Source: Ridgeia piscesae (taxonomy: Eukaryota > Annelida > Polychaeta > Sabellida > Siboglinidae). Taken from it: DNA of 64,000 nucleotides. This document shows positions 1-33,700 of this stretch, one piece after another. The translations under genes and the position numbers were made by a program. A model generated the notes under the pieces. It did not search any database. It was not told the DNA's origin and was given only the letters and a program-made list of their open reading frames with translations. Within the stretch, counting starts at the first letter, position 1. Each line of letters starts with the position of its first letter. Location: positions 1 to 64,000 of the forward strand of contig JAODUO010001364.1 in the NCBI GenBank assembly GCA_025642075.2, written 5' to 3'.

Positions 1-357
1 GTGCAGAGAGGAAGGCGCGGGCACACACGTATGCTTCTGTCAATCCGGTTACGTTCTCTCGACTGACAAGAGGACGTGTGAAGGTAAGCAGAAAGACCAC
101 CTTATAGAAACGATGCATATTCCCTGTAATATTACAAGTACTGCATTGCGGGGTACCACTATCAAAACCCGGAGAGCACGTCCAACATATTTGGGTGCTA
201 TAAAAGCACAATAACGAGTCACGTAACTTGTAACATTTTCGTAAAAATAGGAAGAAATAAATGATATTTCTAAAATGTTTTCCCATATAGTATTATACAT
301 TGTGACTGACTGTGTACGACGGTGATAGACAATTTGTATGGTGTTTAATATATATAT
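1..357. other. Left edge, no gene recognised
   Basis: I see no exon, RNA gene or repeat in this AT-rich stretch. It precedes the foldback element and the first recognised EGF exon, so it is probably intron or upstream sequence of the membrane EGF-SEA gene. Confidence 0.4.
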
Positions 358-359
358 AT

Positions 360-2018
360 TTTTTTAAAGATGGCGGTCGTCAATACAAATATCACAATAG
401 CAGTAATGTTGACGACATTGGATAGCTTGGTGGATTAACACTCATATATTTTTAAAGATGGCGTCTGGCTCAGCCATTTACCCATATCTTAGGAACTACG
501 TAATCTAGAGCCAGACAAATTGATGGCAAGATTTTTAGATATGACTATTTAAATTGTAATACTTTTAATCTTTATTGACTGTCAAATATCCGCCATTCTT
601 TATATCCGCCATTTTTTTAAAGATGGCATCGGACAAAATCTCTAAAATAACTATATACATAGCCGTAGCCAACTACGTGGTTTAGAGACCAAACGTTGGT
701 GTCAACATTTAAAAAAACATTTAGAAGTAATTATGTGTTGTATTACCTTTGACTTATCCGTCATTCTAATAAATGGCCCCATTAAACAGTATTATGTATG
801 TATCTTAATAGAGCCTGTTATCCCTATGTCCTATGGTCTACGTATCGTCGAACCTTGAAGCTGATGTGGAAATATAGACGTTTGGAGGCAACGATTTAAA
901 AATGGTTCTTATATATTCTGTAAAACGGACAGAGTTGGCCTATTCAAACATTGGTTTATTGATTTCAAAATTATGCCATAGCATATTGAAAACTCCCAAT
1001 ATGTTCATCCAACCCACCCCAACCCCAACATTCAACATCCACTGCAATTGCCATAAAATCGATGTCAAAATGTAGGGTTTTTAGTTATGATTATTTAAAT
1101 TGCATTACTTTTGACCATTACTGAATTTCAAATAGTCACAATTTTTGTAATATCCACCATTTTATAAAATGGCTTCCTAGATATTCTGTATAACGGACAG
1201 CCAATTGAAACAGTAACAACAAACAATCCATACGGCGAACCTCCGAGCTGTTCACCCCCCCCCCCTCGACGTCCATTTTGGCTTTTAGGCACCGACTCTG
1301 CCCTATGTAACATGTCATGTAGCCACACTTGATGAACAGATGACCTGCACCAACATTACAGAAATTGTTTAATACACTGTTGCATTGCGTCAGCTGCAAA
1401 AGTGACCCTGGACTATAATTATTCTGGAGCTGGTGTTTCCTTGGTTTGCAATGACAACAATCGGCCACCATGCTGGTACTATCCAGGCTCCAGAGAGTTG
1501 GGGATGATTGGGTCTAAGACTACATTCCGTGATGAAACATTCGCCTGCGCATGTGCTCGCCTTATATGTCCCAACAATGCATAATATTGTTTGATGGGGC
1601 CATATTTTAGAATGATGGATAAGTCAAAACTAATACAACACATAGTTACTTAAAAAAAAGTGTATTTTGACATCAAGTTTTGGTCACTAAGCCACATAGT
1701 TCATAAGCTATGGATATGTTCATTTTAGAAATTTTGTCGGGCGCCATCTTAACAAAAATGGCGGATATTACAAAATGGCGGATATTTGAAAGACATTAAA
1801 GGTTAAAAGTAATACAATTTAAATAATCATATCTACAAATCTTATATCTTGGCTGAGCCGTACGCCATCTTAAAAATGGCGCATATATAAATGTTAATGA
1901 TAGTAAATTGTACATTTGTGTATATCGATATCCACCCAGCTATCCAATGTCATCAACATTACTGCTCATGTGATGTAGCTTTTGAGATATTGTATTGACG
2001 ACCGCCATCTTTAAAAAT
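360..2018. mobile_element. Foldback (inverted-repeat) DNA element
   Basis: Two arms of about 430 bp (about 360-790 and 1587-2018) are imperfect reverse complements. The left arm opens with AAAGATGGCGGTCGTCAATAC and the right arm closes with its complement; matching blocks continue inward, for example around the AATGGCCCC motif at about 772 and GGGGCCAT at about 1595. Both arms carry short internal palindromes of the form GCCAT-TTTTAAA-ATGGCG. The roughly 800-bp spacer holds a further partial copy of arm sequence near 1060-1170 and no credible gene. I infer a non-autonomous foldback or MITE-like transposon. Exact termini and a target-site duplication could not be fixed by eye. Confidence 0.7.
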
Positions 2019-2421
2019 GGCGGTCGCAAAAGCCGGAAAATTCCAAACATGGAATATTTTGAATCCTTTTCCTATAGTTACTTATTCATCTAAATATATC
2101 TTGGACTATATATTCTTCGTAAAACAAAATGAAAGGAGACCTCTGCCAAGTTTTGATTTTTTGACAACATGCTTGATGGCTATATAAATGTATGTCAATT
2201 ATATGATTATTCCAACACATCTGTCAGATCAAACTTTGCTGCATATTATTGTCATTTAATTTTAATTTTTGTCGCATAGAACACTTATATAACCTCAACA
2301 TTTTAAGAAAATACAAGACGAAATATCCAGCATCCATATTGACCATTTGGTGACGTTTTGTCAAGCAACTGGTCACCTGGACGAATCAGTTCACATAATC
2401 TCAAACGTTGTCTGGTTGAAG

Positions 2422-22252
<19,831 letters not shown>

Positions 22253-22810
22253 TCGTCATGAATGGGTAAGGACAATTTATGCGGTCATTGATCATTCGCA
22301 ACAACAGATCATTAAGGCAAATATATTATGTCATTCACTAGTGCGCTGACATTATTTTGACGTACTCATAATTATATGTCGGTTGGTGTGCTATAAAATT
22401 GGGTTGCTGTTGAAAGATAGTTATACATAACGTCATTAAATCCGTTGATCGTCAGTACAACGTTCAACAGGAATCCCAAAACCGGTACCTGGTTTTACCG
22501 TTGGGCATTTTAACAAAGTAAACGCGTTCCGATGCAAATAGATGAAAGTCTGAAAAGGTGACAGACATATGCCAATCACCAAATATTCACTGTACGTTAT
22601 TTCACGAAGAGGGAGCAATAGCCTGGCACTGATTGATTTTGAAGTCAACACAACATACACACGTATTTATTTAGTTATCGTAATTATTATCGATTACAGT
22701 GTACGGTTAATTTGTGTTATATGTTTCAGTGACGCATGTCGCTTTTGTTATTGTGTCTCATTGATGCCAGTACCAGCCCACCGCATGCTTTATCTGTTAT
22801 TCCCTTGCAG

Positions 22811-22963
22811 TCATTGGACAGGCTTAAGAATCATTCACACAAGACGATGAATGGAACGAACACAGTGAATATTCGCAAGACAACTGGTGACGCTAAGTGG
22901 CAAAATAGCACACTAGAAGACGACGACAGAACAATTGCCCAGCAAAATGGCATTACAAATTGA
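22811..22963 (+). CDS. Candidate alternative last exon of the EGF-SEA gene
   Basis: A good acceptor (ATTCCCTTGCAG) is followed by 50 open codons, starting S-L-D-R-L-K-N-H-S and ending N-G-I-T-N then TGA. The content is hydrophilic, as expected of a cytoplasmic terminus. It is open in phase 0. The donor at 22265/22266 would join it to the frame of the tail exon that is not used by the main model; that frame reads M-S-V-T-E-T-S-T-T-L-S-R-H-E-W just before the junction but is closed upstream by TGA at 22197-22199. It could be a true exon reached by an unseen splice, or a 3'-UTR exon. Confidence 0.4.
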   Translation, partial: SLDRLKNHSHKTMNGTNTVNIRKTTGDAKWQNSTLEDDDRTIAQQNGITN

Positions 22964-23315
22964 ATGTGTTTGCATACGCACTGGCGGACATTTGTTATAC
23001 TTTTAAACATGTTACTATTTGACGTAATCTGAAGGACATATACAAAAAGAGCAATAACAAATTATGAGCCGGTTAGCAGTTACATAGCAGTTAATTTTAG
23101 ACATATATATATGCATATGCAAAAAGTATTAGTATTGATATACTATTATAATATTAATGTTGTATAATGTGCATATATTTACCCAACAGTGCACGTGTAA
23201 GTGAAACATTACAATTAGTTTTAGTTACTAGAAATAGATTACCAGAAACTGTATACGTCTATATAGATGCAATCGTGACCAAACAGATACATTGCAATCA
23301 TTGGTATAAAATACA

Positions 23316-23556
<241 letters not shown>

Positions 23557-24414
23557 ATTGTTTGATAGCAATTTATATGTAGTGGTTCATTTACATGTTT
23601 ATCCTTCGTATATTGTCTGCCTAATATTGGATATTTGGTCTCGTAACAATTATATGCACACAACACAACTATAATGTATATTAAACACAGTTTGTTTCGT
23701 GTTATTGGAAAACGGTTGTAATTCAGTTACTCAACAAGTAATTCCTATAATTATGAAACAATTCACCAAATAACAGACGTGAGTTTTGACTAGGCTTAAG
23801 ACAACTAAGTGCACACTCGTTAGATGTAGGCAAAAGCACTTGCGTAGCCGATCCGATTGTAACGTTAACCAGGGGTTAAGGTTGCTAACTTATGTAGAAC
23901 TAATGCAGTCATTCAGTAAACATGTAACTATCACGGTAGTTGTATGTAAAGAATACAGAAAGTTGCCGTGTTCTTGCTCTATATCCATGTAATATTATAT
24001 ATAATAGTACAAACTTCTCAGTTTAGTGACATAAATCAGCAACACATATAACCGGCTATATGGCTAAGCAATGTTCTGTTTTATTATTGTGGTGATGGTA
24101 TATTTAATTCGTTAATATGATTTACGTCGTAAAGTGAAATTACTCACTTCACCCGCTGGTGTATTCGGAAACATTACGACATATTATATAAACACTACGC
24201 CACGACTATGAGTATATTCGTTAACATTGTGGACACGAGCACAATCTATACCATATTTTTGTTAAACAGGTTTGTGTGAGGCTGTCATATAATATGAAAA
24301 TACACAAGAATGCTTAAATTTGTAATTGACCCCAGTGACTAAAAGCATTCATAAATATATACATGCGGAATGTCTAATATACTTTCTTTTTGTACTTGTT
24401 GTTATTTCCATAAT

Positions 24415-24489
24415 AGTTTCAACTATTTTGGAATGTATTATTATTATTATCAAATAATAATAATAATACATTCCAAAATAGTTGAAACT
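24415..24489. repeat. Perfect 35-bp inverted repeat, 5-nt loop
   Basis: The arm 24415-24449 (AGTTTCAACTATTTTGGAAT... ending in TTA triplets) is an exact reverse complement of 24455-24489. The loop is TCAAA. No gene is nearby. Confidence 0.95.
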
Positions 24490-24742
24490 GTATTGTTGAC
24501 GTGAGAGTGTGCGTTGCTGTCAACGGGATTCTGATTTAGGCTCTACGTGTGTTCTGTCTCTGAACTAAATACGTACACTTGGTGTATTGATAAATGTCGC
24601 ACGTATTTTTCATATGCCCAAAACATGGTTGATGTTGGTAGGTTGTAAAATGTTAATGAATAATTATTTACACAGTTGCATTGTCATGCAGCGATAATAT
24701 AATTATGCTGATAATAATTAATATGCATTATTGTAGTCGTGT

Positions 24743-24747
<5 letters not shown>

Positions 24748-24818
<71 letters not shown>
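24748..24818. repeat. (TA)n microsatellite
   Basis: Uninterrupted TA run in intergenic DNA. Confidence 0.95.
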
Positions 24819-24821
<3 letters not shown>

Positions 24822-26707
24822 CAATATAAACGATTACATTAGGGGTAATGTGTGCTTATATTATAATGCCTTATAGGGTCACGCCAAATATTAAAAATTC
24901 CGCAGTTCGACTATACCTCTTTGGCAGTCCATCATACTGATGGTCACTTTGTTACCATAGAGGTATTATTACGTAGGTACTAGTAGTTAATTCACCGTTA
25001 TTATTGTCATTATTGTTATTATTATTATTCTTGATTGGATTTGTTTTAACTCACTCACAACGAAAGTAGAAATCGAAGCTAAGAACGGCCACAACAACTT
25101 TGTGGAGAATGCGGTTTATGGAGCGCAGAGCTCAACTGATTATGATTGTCGTTATGAGTGAGATAGTATAGATTAGTTAATAAAAATATTGCACAATTAA
25201 AGTTGTGTGACTTTGTTTACAAGCGTTTATAACATATTACATATTTCAAACCAACAACACATTAGCCCGTCATCATACATGTTTTCATCGATGACATGTA
25301 GTTCACTGATGACACAAACACCACCGTGTCAAATATTGACCCAGCAGTCAACTCTCTCGGAGTTGTGTGATCTGAAACATCTGGCCCTAGACTTCGACGT
25401 TGCTGATATATGCCACCTTTCGCCTCTAGGCTGTTTTACTATGTGTTTATGGTGTGTCGGCGTTAATCCGACGTGCCCCTCTAAACCATTTATGTGCTCC
25501 TCTGGCGAGTCTCGTTGGGTACAATTAGTATGGGGAAATTCGACTTGATAGTATAATGCAGTTCATAGATTGTACCTACAATATCATAGCCATCATTGAT
25601 AAAACTTTTGTAAAAACACTTTTTACTATTTTTACATTTTAGCCATCACTGCCGTTAAAATGTTAGTCATCTTTGACTATGAATAGTGTGTATCATATCA
25701 ACTGCTAAAATGAGTTACATGTTCCGTATTGTGGGATGGTTGAATAACTATAACTACGACTACTATTTATTCATTCATTCACTTATTTTCATCTCAACAA
25801 ATACAGTACACGAGGAAAATAATTGTGTTAATGTTTCTTGTAAGACCAGTTCATGTTTTGAAACTTTGAATAGACCAATCTCCCTTTAAACTACTACGAG
25901 CTTGTAAGAGACGTTAAGTATCAACTCCACTGAAATAAAGGTATTGCTCAATTTCTAAGTTACATCAGGAATAAATTATGTCAACAACATAATCCGGGGT
26001 CCATTTTCTATAGGGGGTTCGGTCCAGGCATAATATTGCCGGTGGAGTGGGGGGTGGCAAAATTGTGCTGGGGTAATAGTATGTCTTTACACCCGGGCAC
26101 TCGGACAATTATATATACATTATATAAAACACTGAATATTGTTGTCACGGTACAATTCAATACGAATACATATACAATAATTAGTTGAAAGAAATAGTAT
26201 ATATTACAAACCGTTCTCAAAAATGTGATGTTGAAAAACGTACTGAGGTTTCCCTTATGTGCAACATATGTGCAACATATGTGCAACATATGTGCAACAT
26301 ATGTTTTATAATTGTTCACATGGTGGAAGTTTAATTGTGTATAGGTACGAAGAAAATGTCAATGAATATTATAAATTATCGTTCCTGTCGCGTTACCCAG
26401 ACGAAGTGCGGCTGTCAGTCTACAAATCAACAGACCGGAACGGCGTATGAGTGGCTGTCAAGCTGTGATAAACCACGCCTACTTCTTCTCTCCACCAGTG
26501 CGGTAAACAAGGCGGAACACGGGGTACAGCCCAACAGTGACTGCCTATCTGCACACAGGAATAGACTCACATTTCGTTAAAGGGTCGATGGCAAAGTACT
26601 CCATCTATGTGCGGTGAGGGGTCTCTGGAGAAACATTACGTAGCGGTTTCCTGAACAAAAAGTGATTGTCTGAGCGGTTGATTGAGGGACTGGGTGAGTG
26701 AATGAGT

Positions 26708-26905
26708 GAGTGACTGACGGACCGACGGACCGACGGAACGACGGACCGAGGAACGACGGACCGACGGACCGACGGACCGACGGACCGACGGACCGACGGA
26801 CCGACGGACCGACCGACGGACCGACGAACCGACCGACGGACCAACCGACGGACCAACCGACGGACCCACGGACCAACCACGGACTCACGGACCGACAGAC
26901 CGAAT
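26708..26905. repeat. Octamer array (CGGACCGA)n with AACC variants
   Basis: Repeated GACGGACC units, becoming GACGGACCAACC toward the right. Arg/Ser/Val/Pro-rich and Asp/Gly/Pro/Thr-rich open frames on the two strands are by-products. A GGGA-rich stretch follows. Confidence 0.93.
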
Positions 26906-27010
26906 GAGGCAAGGAGGGAGGCCGGGAGCGTGAAGGCAAAGGGAGGGAGGGATTGAGATAGAGAGGTAGGAAACGAGGAATGGAGGGAGCGAGGGAGGGC
27001 AATATAAACG

Positions 27011-27241
<231 letters not shown>

Positions 27242-27548
27242 CTGCATATTGTTCGGAATTGTTCTTTGATTAAATAATCGAAAGGCACAATTTAGCCCAT
27301 GCATTTGCATTTGTTATTAAATATATCACATTCGCAGCGCATAAAGCCGCAGCGATAACATGGAGTAATTAAGATATGATCACATTTGCTAGCATGGTCT
27401 AGCATACTATTATGCTAGATCAATTAAAACCCATTTAATTTCGCCAAACACTGTTGAAACATGGTAGTACTTGAATGATCACAGAAACTTACTCTTGCCC
27501 CGGAAATACGAATACAATGATATCTGTGTCGTAGTAAAATCTGGACCT

Positions 27549-27549
27549 A

Positions 27550-27629
<80 letters not shown>
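27549..27629. repeat. (TA)n microsatellite
   Basis: Uninterrupted TA run. Confidence 0.95.
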
Positions 27630-27634
<5 letters not shown>

Positions 27635-28064
27635 CGTTACTAGGAACAAGTCATGTCTGTGCAACATTGATTACGAATACAGCATGGGGTGGGATGAATA
27701 TCGTTAACATGTTAAGTGTCCTCACATAGCCTATTCCGGTGCGTTTGAGTAAAGTATGGTGAGGCTAGGGTCCACCGTTGTATTAATCGTTAAATAAAAC
27801 TTGCATTAACGAGTTTGTTACAATTCGTCATAGTAAATACCGTATCTTTTGTTGTCCGCTGCACATATAGTCGTATTCCGGGTTAATCCCGCTATGTTTC
27901 CTTTACAGTTAGCGTGGCGGCGATATCGTAGCGTGACTATGACGTCATTTCCGTAGCAACACCCGTGATCGCACGCACCTTCCAACGTCACCAGCATGAA
28001 CAAACAAGATATACTATGACCTGAGTACGAAATGGCCGACTGACACTATGCTGTGTATAGCGAT

Positions 28065-28069
<5 letters not shown>

Positions 28070-28152
<83 letters not shown>
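28070..28152. repeat. (TA)n microsatellite
   Basis: Uninterrupted TA run. Confidence 0.95.
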
Positions 28153-28153
<1 letters not shown>

Positions 28154-29904
28154 TAACGAACAACCCGAAATGAAAGCCGCACTAAACCAACAATAATTTT
28201 GTCAACTACATAATTTAAATGTTTATGCTGACGACTCTGGAATGACATCGGTAGAACATATGTAGGATCGCTGCATACAGCCTATATGTATATTAAGAAG
28301 ACCATCATAATTATGTAGAAATTGCAAGTGCATGGATTCACATTAACATTTCATACCGGGGACCCGAACACTTGCTTCACGAAATATAAAAGGTCATCGT
28401 TCTGGAACTCTAGGACATTGTACACATTCAGAAACATATTGGACACTGTTATGTGGTCCATTACGCAATGTACAATGACTTGGTTTTAGGTACTGTTACC
28501 AAACTAGTCTACCATAATATCGGTTCACTATTTACTCATCCAATTAAGTATCTGCGAATCGTTAATATACGTGTCAGTTCAACGTAATGCGCACACATTC
28601 ATGGTTGAACTAGTCTCTGGTAGATGGCGTTGGTTCAGCAGCTACCGTAAATTTATTTAGTTCAATCAGACAACAAATATTTGAAAGCTTGTAATGCTGT
28701 GTCTATGTTATAGTACTTTGTATAGGTTTTGGAGTACCAACGAAATAATTTATTTATTCGTTGTCGAGCGATCCACGCAAACATGCCATGCAGGACAACA
28801 TGTAAAGATATGAATAGTGATTATGTATAACCTTGCCCTTTCTAAATGTAAACCTAACAAGAAGACCGTTATAACTTGTTTGTGCACAACGTATATATAT
28901 TGGCTGAGATATAGTGGAAAATAGATTTTTTATGATGGCGGCACACATTTGCATAACAATTATACGTGGGACATGTTGCAGACTTGTTAACATTGCATAC
29001 CGCAGGAAAACAATTAACATTTGAATCGCACAACACGCAATAACGTGCATTATAAAGTGTTACGCCAACAACATATCGGAATGCGATTGTTACCGCTTGC
29101 GAGTGTGGGACAACCTTTTAAAGATATTAGCCTGGAAGTACACCCGACAGTGTTCTATTGTCCTATTATATGTCGCAATGTGCGTCATTAAAATCGTCGA
29201 CAACATTGGGCAGTCGGCGTTGTCGAGTCTTACACTTCATATTTATATATTCACTTACTACTATAATAGTTGAACGAGTGTGAGGTGTAAGCAGTCAGTT
29301 TTATGGTAAATAGCAATAGTCTTATTTGTAAGAATGGACCTTATACATTCACATAACGTGACATACATACTTTGCAATTGCAGTGCGCCGATGGCTGTTT
29401 GTGTGCTATCTGTTTAGCGAGTAACGTTCGATCACCCCTGACTAGAGGCCTGGTGGATATAACATATTGCCCCCACCTTTGCTACTTTTACATTGTCATT
29501 TGTTTACCTAAGCTATGAGCATCATTGTACAGGCTGTTAGCATCTATCCATGTGTTGTATTTTTCTGTTGACAATCTTGCTGCTAACCTATTGCATTATC
29601 ATGGTTTTATATATTGTTAGTACATTTATTAAATGACCTTTATCGACAATTATTCTTTGTCTGTTCTGTAGCAAACTAGCTCAGGGCTCTGCCAGTATGT
29701 ATTATATTCACATTGAACATCAGCAGGGGATAAATTACATTACTGTTAGATTAGACAAACAATATTTTCTTTACAAAGGTACTTTAATAAAATCATACTT
29801 TGCAAAAATGAGGCTTACGTCACGTTCGATACGCAATCGGTCGTACTTTTATATCAGCAGACTCGGTCTATGAGCGTGTGAAGAAGAGATTGTGAAAGAT
29901 ACGT

Positions 29905-30180
29905 GTCACTTAGATGACATAAATCTGCATCGCATTCGTCGACTACGAGAAAGCCTTTGACACTGCAAATGCAAGCAGTATTGACCTCGCTTCAAGAACA
30001 GGGTATAGAATACGTGTACATCGAACTCATTGAAGAACAGTGCACCTACACAAAGAAAGCAACAAGACCAACATCGAGTACGTGCAGCAGAGAGATACCG
30101 TATTGCCCAAGTTGTTTAATTATAGCAGCACTTGAAATGATATACCATTTTAACACATGTCCAGCATACGTCACACGAAC
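29905..30180 (+). mobile_element. RTE-like reverse-transcriptase fragment (dead)
   Basis: In one frame C-I-A-F-V-D-Y-E-K-A-F-D-T (29926-29964) matches RT block A. After a frameshift V-L-T-S-L-Q-E-Q-G-I-E follows (about 29977). After another, V-H-L-H-K-E-S-N-K and Q-R-D-T-V-L-P-K-L-F (30040-30150) correspond to the stretch before and including the RT Q-G-D motif. It is a short scrap of an RTE-type LINE about 0.5 kb upstream of RPAP3. Confidence 0.75.
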
Positions 30181-30413
30181 GCTGCAATTAATAAGCAGGT
30201 ATATACATTCCGATTTGGGGCGTCCAATCTCGGAATTCCGATTCTGGTCAAGATGGCGGACATCCAATACCGTTATAATAATATACTTCTTTTGCGCCAA
30301 TATCCTCGAAGATCAAGCTCAGTGGCACGACAAAACCAAGGGATTAAGCAAACTCGTAATCATACTGACATTTATTCCGATTTCGGATGCAACACATCCT
30401 AGAAATAGAGCTG

Positions 30414-30489
30414 ATTGATAAATGGTGGCGCCACGTCGCGGATCCTTTATAATTGACAAATAGTGGCGCCACATCACGGATCGTGGATC
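30414..30489. repeat. 38-bp tandem duplication upstream of RPAP3
   Basis: ATTGATAAATGGTGGCGCCA at 30414 and ATTGACAAATAGTGGCGCCA at 30452 start two copies that continue through CGCGGATC / CACGGATC. Each contains the palindrome TGGCGCCA. The position, 140-220 bp before the start codon, makes a promoter-proximal role possible but unproven. Confidence 0.8.
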
Positions 30490-30630
30490 ATTGACCCGTT
30501 AACGTAGGCTAGATTCTCAAAACAACATGTCTGCGCGCATAAAATGCGAATGCGGTCTAGAACGTTCGTGCTAGTTTAGGAACATTGCTTGTATGACTTA
30601 AGTTTGTTATAACTTAATAAAGCCGCCACG
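30490..30630 (+). promoter_or_regulatory. RPAP3 promoter-proximal region and 5' UTR
   Basis: The stretch directly precedes the RPAP3 start codon. The start has a strong Kozak context, GCCGCCACG-ATG-G (30622-30634). No TATA box at a convincing distance is seen. The transcription start cannot be placed from sequence alone. Confidence 0.45.
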
Positions 30631-30795
30631 ATGGATCCACAACGCATGGCTGAGTTGCAGCTTCAGATGCGCGTCAATCAATCGGAATTGGAACAGTATG
30701 TGCACGAGTTGAATAACTGGGAAGACGATATCAAACAAAAAGAAGTCCAACTCAAGAAGTGTGATCGCAGCCAGGGAGATGTTGCCAAGGAAACG
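30631..30795 (+). CDS. RPAP3: RPAP3 exon 1
   Basis: Fifty-five codons, ending in phase 0 before GTCAGT. It encodes the conserved E-L-Q-L-Q-M-R helix and the L-N-N-W-E-D-D-I-K-Q-K-E block found at the N-terminus of RPAP3 proteins. The ATG is chosen for its Kozak context and for alignment with the family start. Confidence 0.93.
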
Positions 30796-33700
30796 GTCAG
30801 TGCGCATCCATTGAAAATGGGATTAATTGCTAAATGTGGGCATATCATTTTCATATCGGTCCATCAAATCTATGGTTCCTATTCATATTATTATTGAGGA
30901 TTACTTAAACTTAAAGAAGTCATTACTTTTTTTATTGGCTAATATTATATAGCTCAGGCTCAGCATCCATGCAGTCACTTACGGTCTTGGTCAGATTGAG
31001 TTAAAATATTTTACACACTGGCAGACCTGTTCGATCAAATATCACCTCGACTTCTCTGGGAAGGATATGTGCAGTTAATGCACAAAGACTATTTGTACAC
31101 ATATCCACCACTGTCCATAGCCAGGTATACTCATTCATACAGCTGAGTGAACCAGAGGCAGAGCAATGTAGAGTGAAAAACAGGCCCAAAGTTTCACATG
31201 GTAGCACAGGATTTGAACCCAAATTCTCTTAGTCGAGAGTCCAAGGCTTTAGCCACTGCGCCACTTTTCAGGAGGCAGCTTATACGTAGGGTTGCCACTT
31301 GCCAACTAACTTGCAATCCATCCCAGCCTACTGCCCTTAGGTAAAGTATGGAATCATCCTGTAATAAAACATTAATATTGTGTTCTTTATGACAGGGACA
31401 TAGATCCATCTATTATGTTGTTGAAGCCCTGTGGACTGTGGCAGGACTAGCACAGGAGGGAGTAGAGGTCTAGCCCTGCCCTACTCCCTAAACTAGGCTA
31501 CACAGGCATATGTGATAATTATGTTAAGTGATATGCTAGTGTCTGAGCCGTGGTGGCAGTATAAAATTGTGCATCCTATTGTTTTATGCCAGTAGCAAAA
31601 ACTGTAACTCATTATTCAGTAGTTCTTTCTTCCGCCAATCATGATTTCTTCCCTGGTTCTGAAAAAATGAGACTCCGGTGACATTTTAGAATGTTGTGAT
31701 ACGGCTTCTTGGTTCATGTGATTTAGTAAGTTATTTATCTCTCAATATACAGAGAAAACAATAAAGTTTCTTGAGAGGTAAATAATTGACTAAATAACAT
31801 AATATGTTAGTTTAGTAAATTATTATAGTAATGTTTAAATATTGTTTGTTTTATTGTAGTCTTTACCACCAATCCGAAATAGCCTGGAGAAGAAAAAGAA
31901 GCGTAAGAAAAAGAAACAGGTCTCGTCAAATGGTGACACTAGCGAAGTCAAAACAAATGAAGCTCAAAAGCCACGAAGAATCCGCAGCAGTGACTACAAG
32001 AGCTGGGATAAGTTTGATGTGGTAGGTGGTTTGTAACTTGACTAATTTCGAAAACAAGCAAAGCCTGTGTGTTATCGATTCTTTTGTATGCATGTTTACA
32101 ACAAGTGTATTAGCAGGATAACAAGTCAAAATATTTTTGTAAGACAATTGTTGTGCTCCATATAGTGTGTCATTATGATTTGAAATGTTTCAATGGATGA
32201 ACTGTAGAAAACGTCTTCTGATTTTCTCATAGGAAAAGGCTTGTCTTGAAATTGATGATGGAGAGACAAAATCATCATCATCAGAATATGAGACAGATGA
32301 AGAGTGGGAGGCAGAGAGAAAGATCAAACAGGCTGAATTTCTCAAAGACCAGGTACAGTTTCAAAGATTAGACACGTTTCATGTCTTCGTCCCATGAAAT
32401 GTACAGAAATCTCCCTATTTATTCAGCTAAACAAACCAGAGATGGAGTGAGTACAATACAAATGTACTCGAGTACGAGTACGATTACTTTGAACATGCAT
32501 GAGTACGAGTACGAGTACTCAGAAAACAAATGTACTCGAGTACGAGTACGATTACTTTACAATATACTCGAGTACGAGTACGATTACTTTACAATGTAAT
32601 CATGATTACTTTCATGATTACTTTCATGAATATCCTGTTTCTAACATAAAGGCGACTTTCATGGAATCCCTAGGTGTCATTCTTGTTCTGTTGTTGTGTC
32701 ACTAATGTTCTAACTGATTACTGCTATCCACTATCCACGTGTTATTATTATTAATAATTAGACGACTTTCTCAGGTATTGGATGAATCATTTAACACTGG
32801 ATTAATAACTTTATTTATGGTTTCTGAATCAAATACAAATATGAGGCATTTAAAAATTCCAAATACACATGATCAAATACATTACAATAACAACACTTTA
32901 AAACCAGGGGGGGCATATTCAAAAGAGTATCCAATTCAAATATGTAGTATATCAGATGGGTCCAGACATGGGGTCAAATACATTTGTATTTGAAAGTATT
33001 TAAATACTGTTTTAAGTATTTGTATTTGATGTTTAGGAATTAAAAGTATTTGTATTTAAATACTTTCCTAAAGTATTTGACTTTTTCAAATATTTTTCAA
33101 ATACATTGTCAGTATCAACATTTCTTTTTCACTGTCATATGTAATGCCTGCCAAACTGATTACCTTAATGCACTGCAACTTCACCCAACATTGCTAATTA
33201 CTGATGAAGACACTTAACAGCAGGCTTCCCCATGGCCCTGCAGTGACCACAACTTGTGATTGCTCAGAGCCAGAGGATGGATTAACACCTAGCAGTGACC
33301 ATAGGTCAATATCCCCTTTTGTTCTTTAGTCAGGCTTCAATTTGGCACCAGGTTATTCTGGTTTCCTGGCTGACTTTGAAGTTGAGCCTTCCTCACAACA
33401 TTAGCAATGATTAGCAGTGTCTCTTCTGAGGGCAACATAGGCATTATATTATTATGGACCTCCTGGCTTAACATACAAACAATATATTTTGGCCTTTACG
33501 TCTTTCAGTCAGTTGTCACTGTTAGCAATAACAATACTCCCTAGCACTGGTCTGCCTGTCATCATATGAGCAAAACACTAATTATGCCTATAAACTAGAT
33601 GTCTCAATATATGTGTTGCTTTTCTTTTATCTACATAGTAATACAAAATGAAAAGTATTTGAAAAATATATGAAAAAGTATTTGAGATACTTTTCAATGT

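Noticed and set aside
1136..1584. Cys-containing open frames on both strands inside the first foldback element
   Set aside because: Located in the spacer of a repeat element; no recognised domain, no splice context, and overlap on opposite strands.
25207..25548. 114-codon open frame with a vaguely RT-like alternative frame
   Set aside because: No conserved RT block could be followed beyond a few residues; composition gives no coding support.
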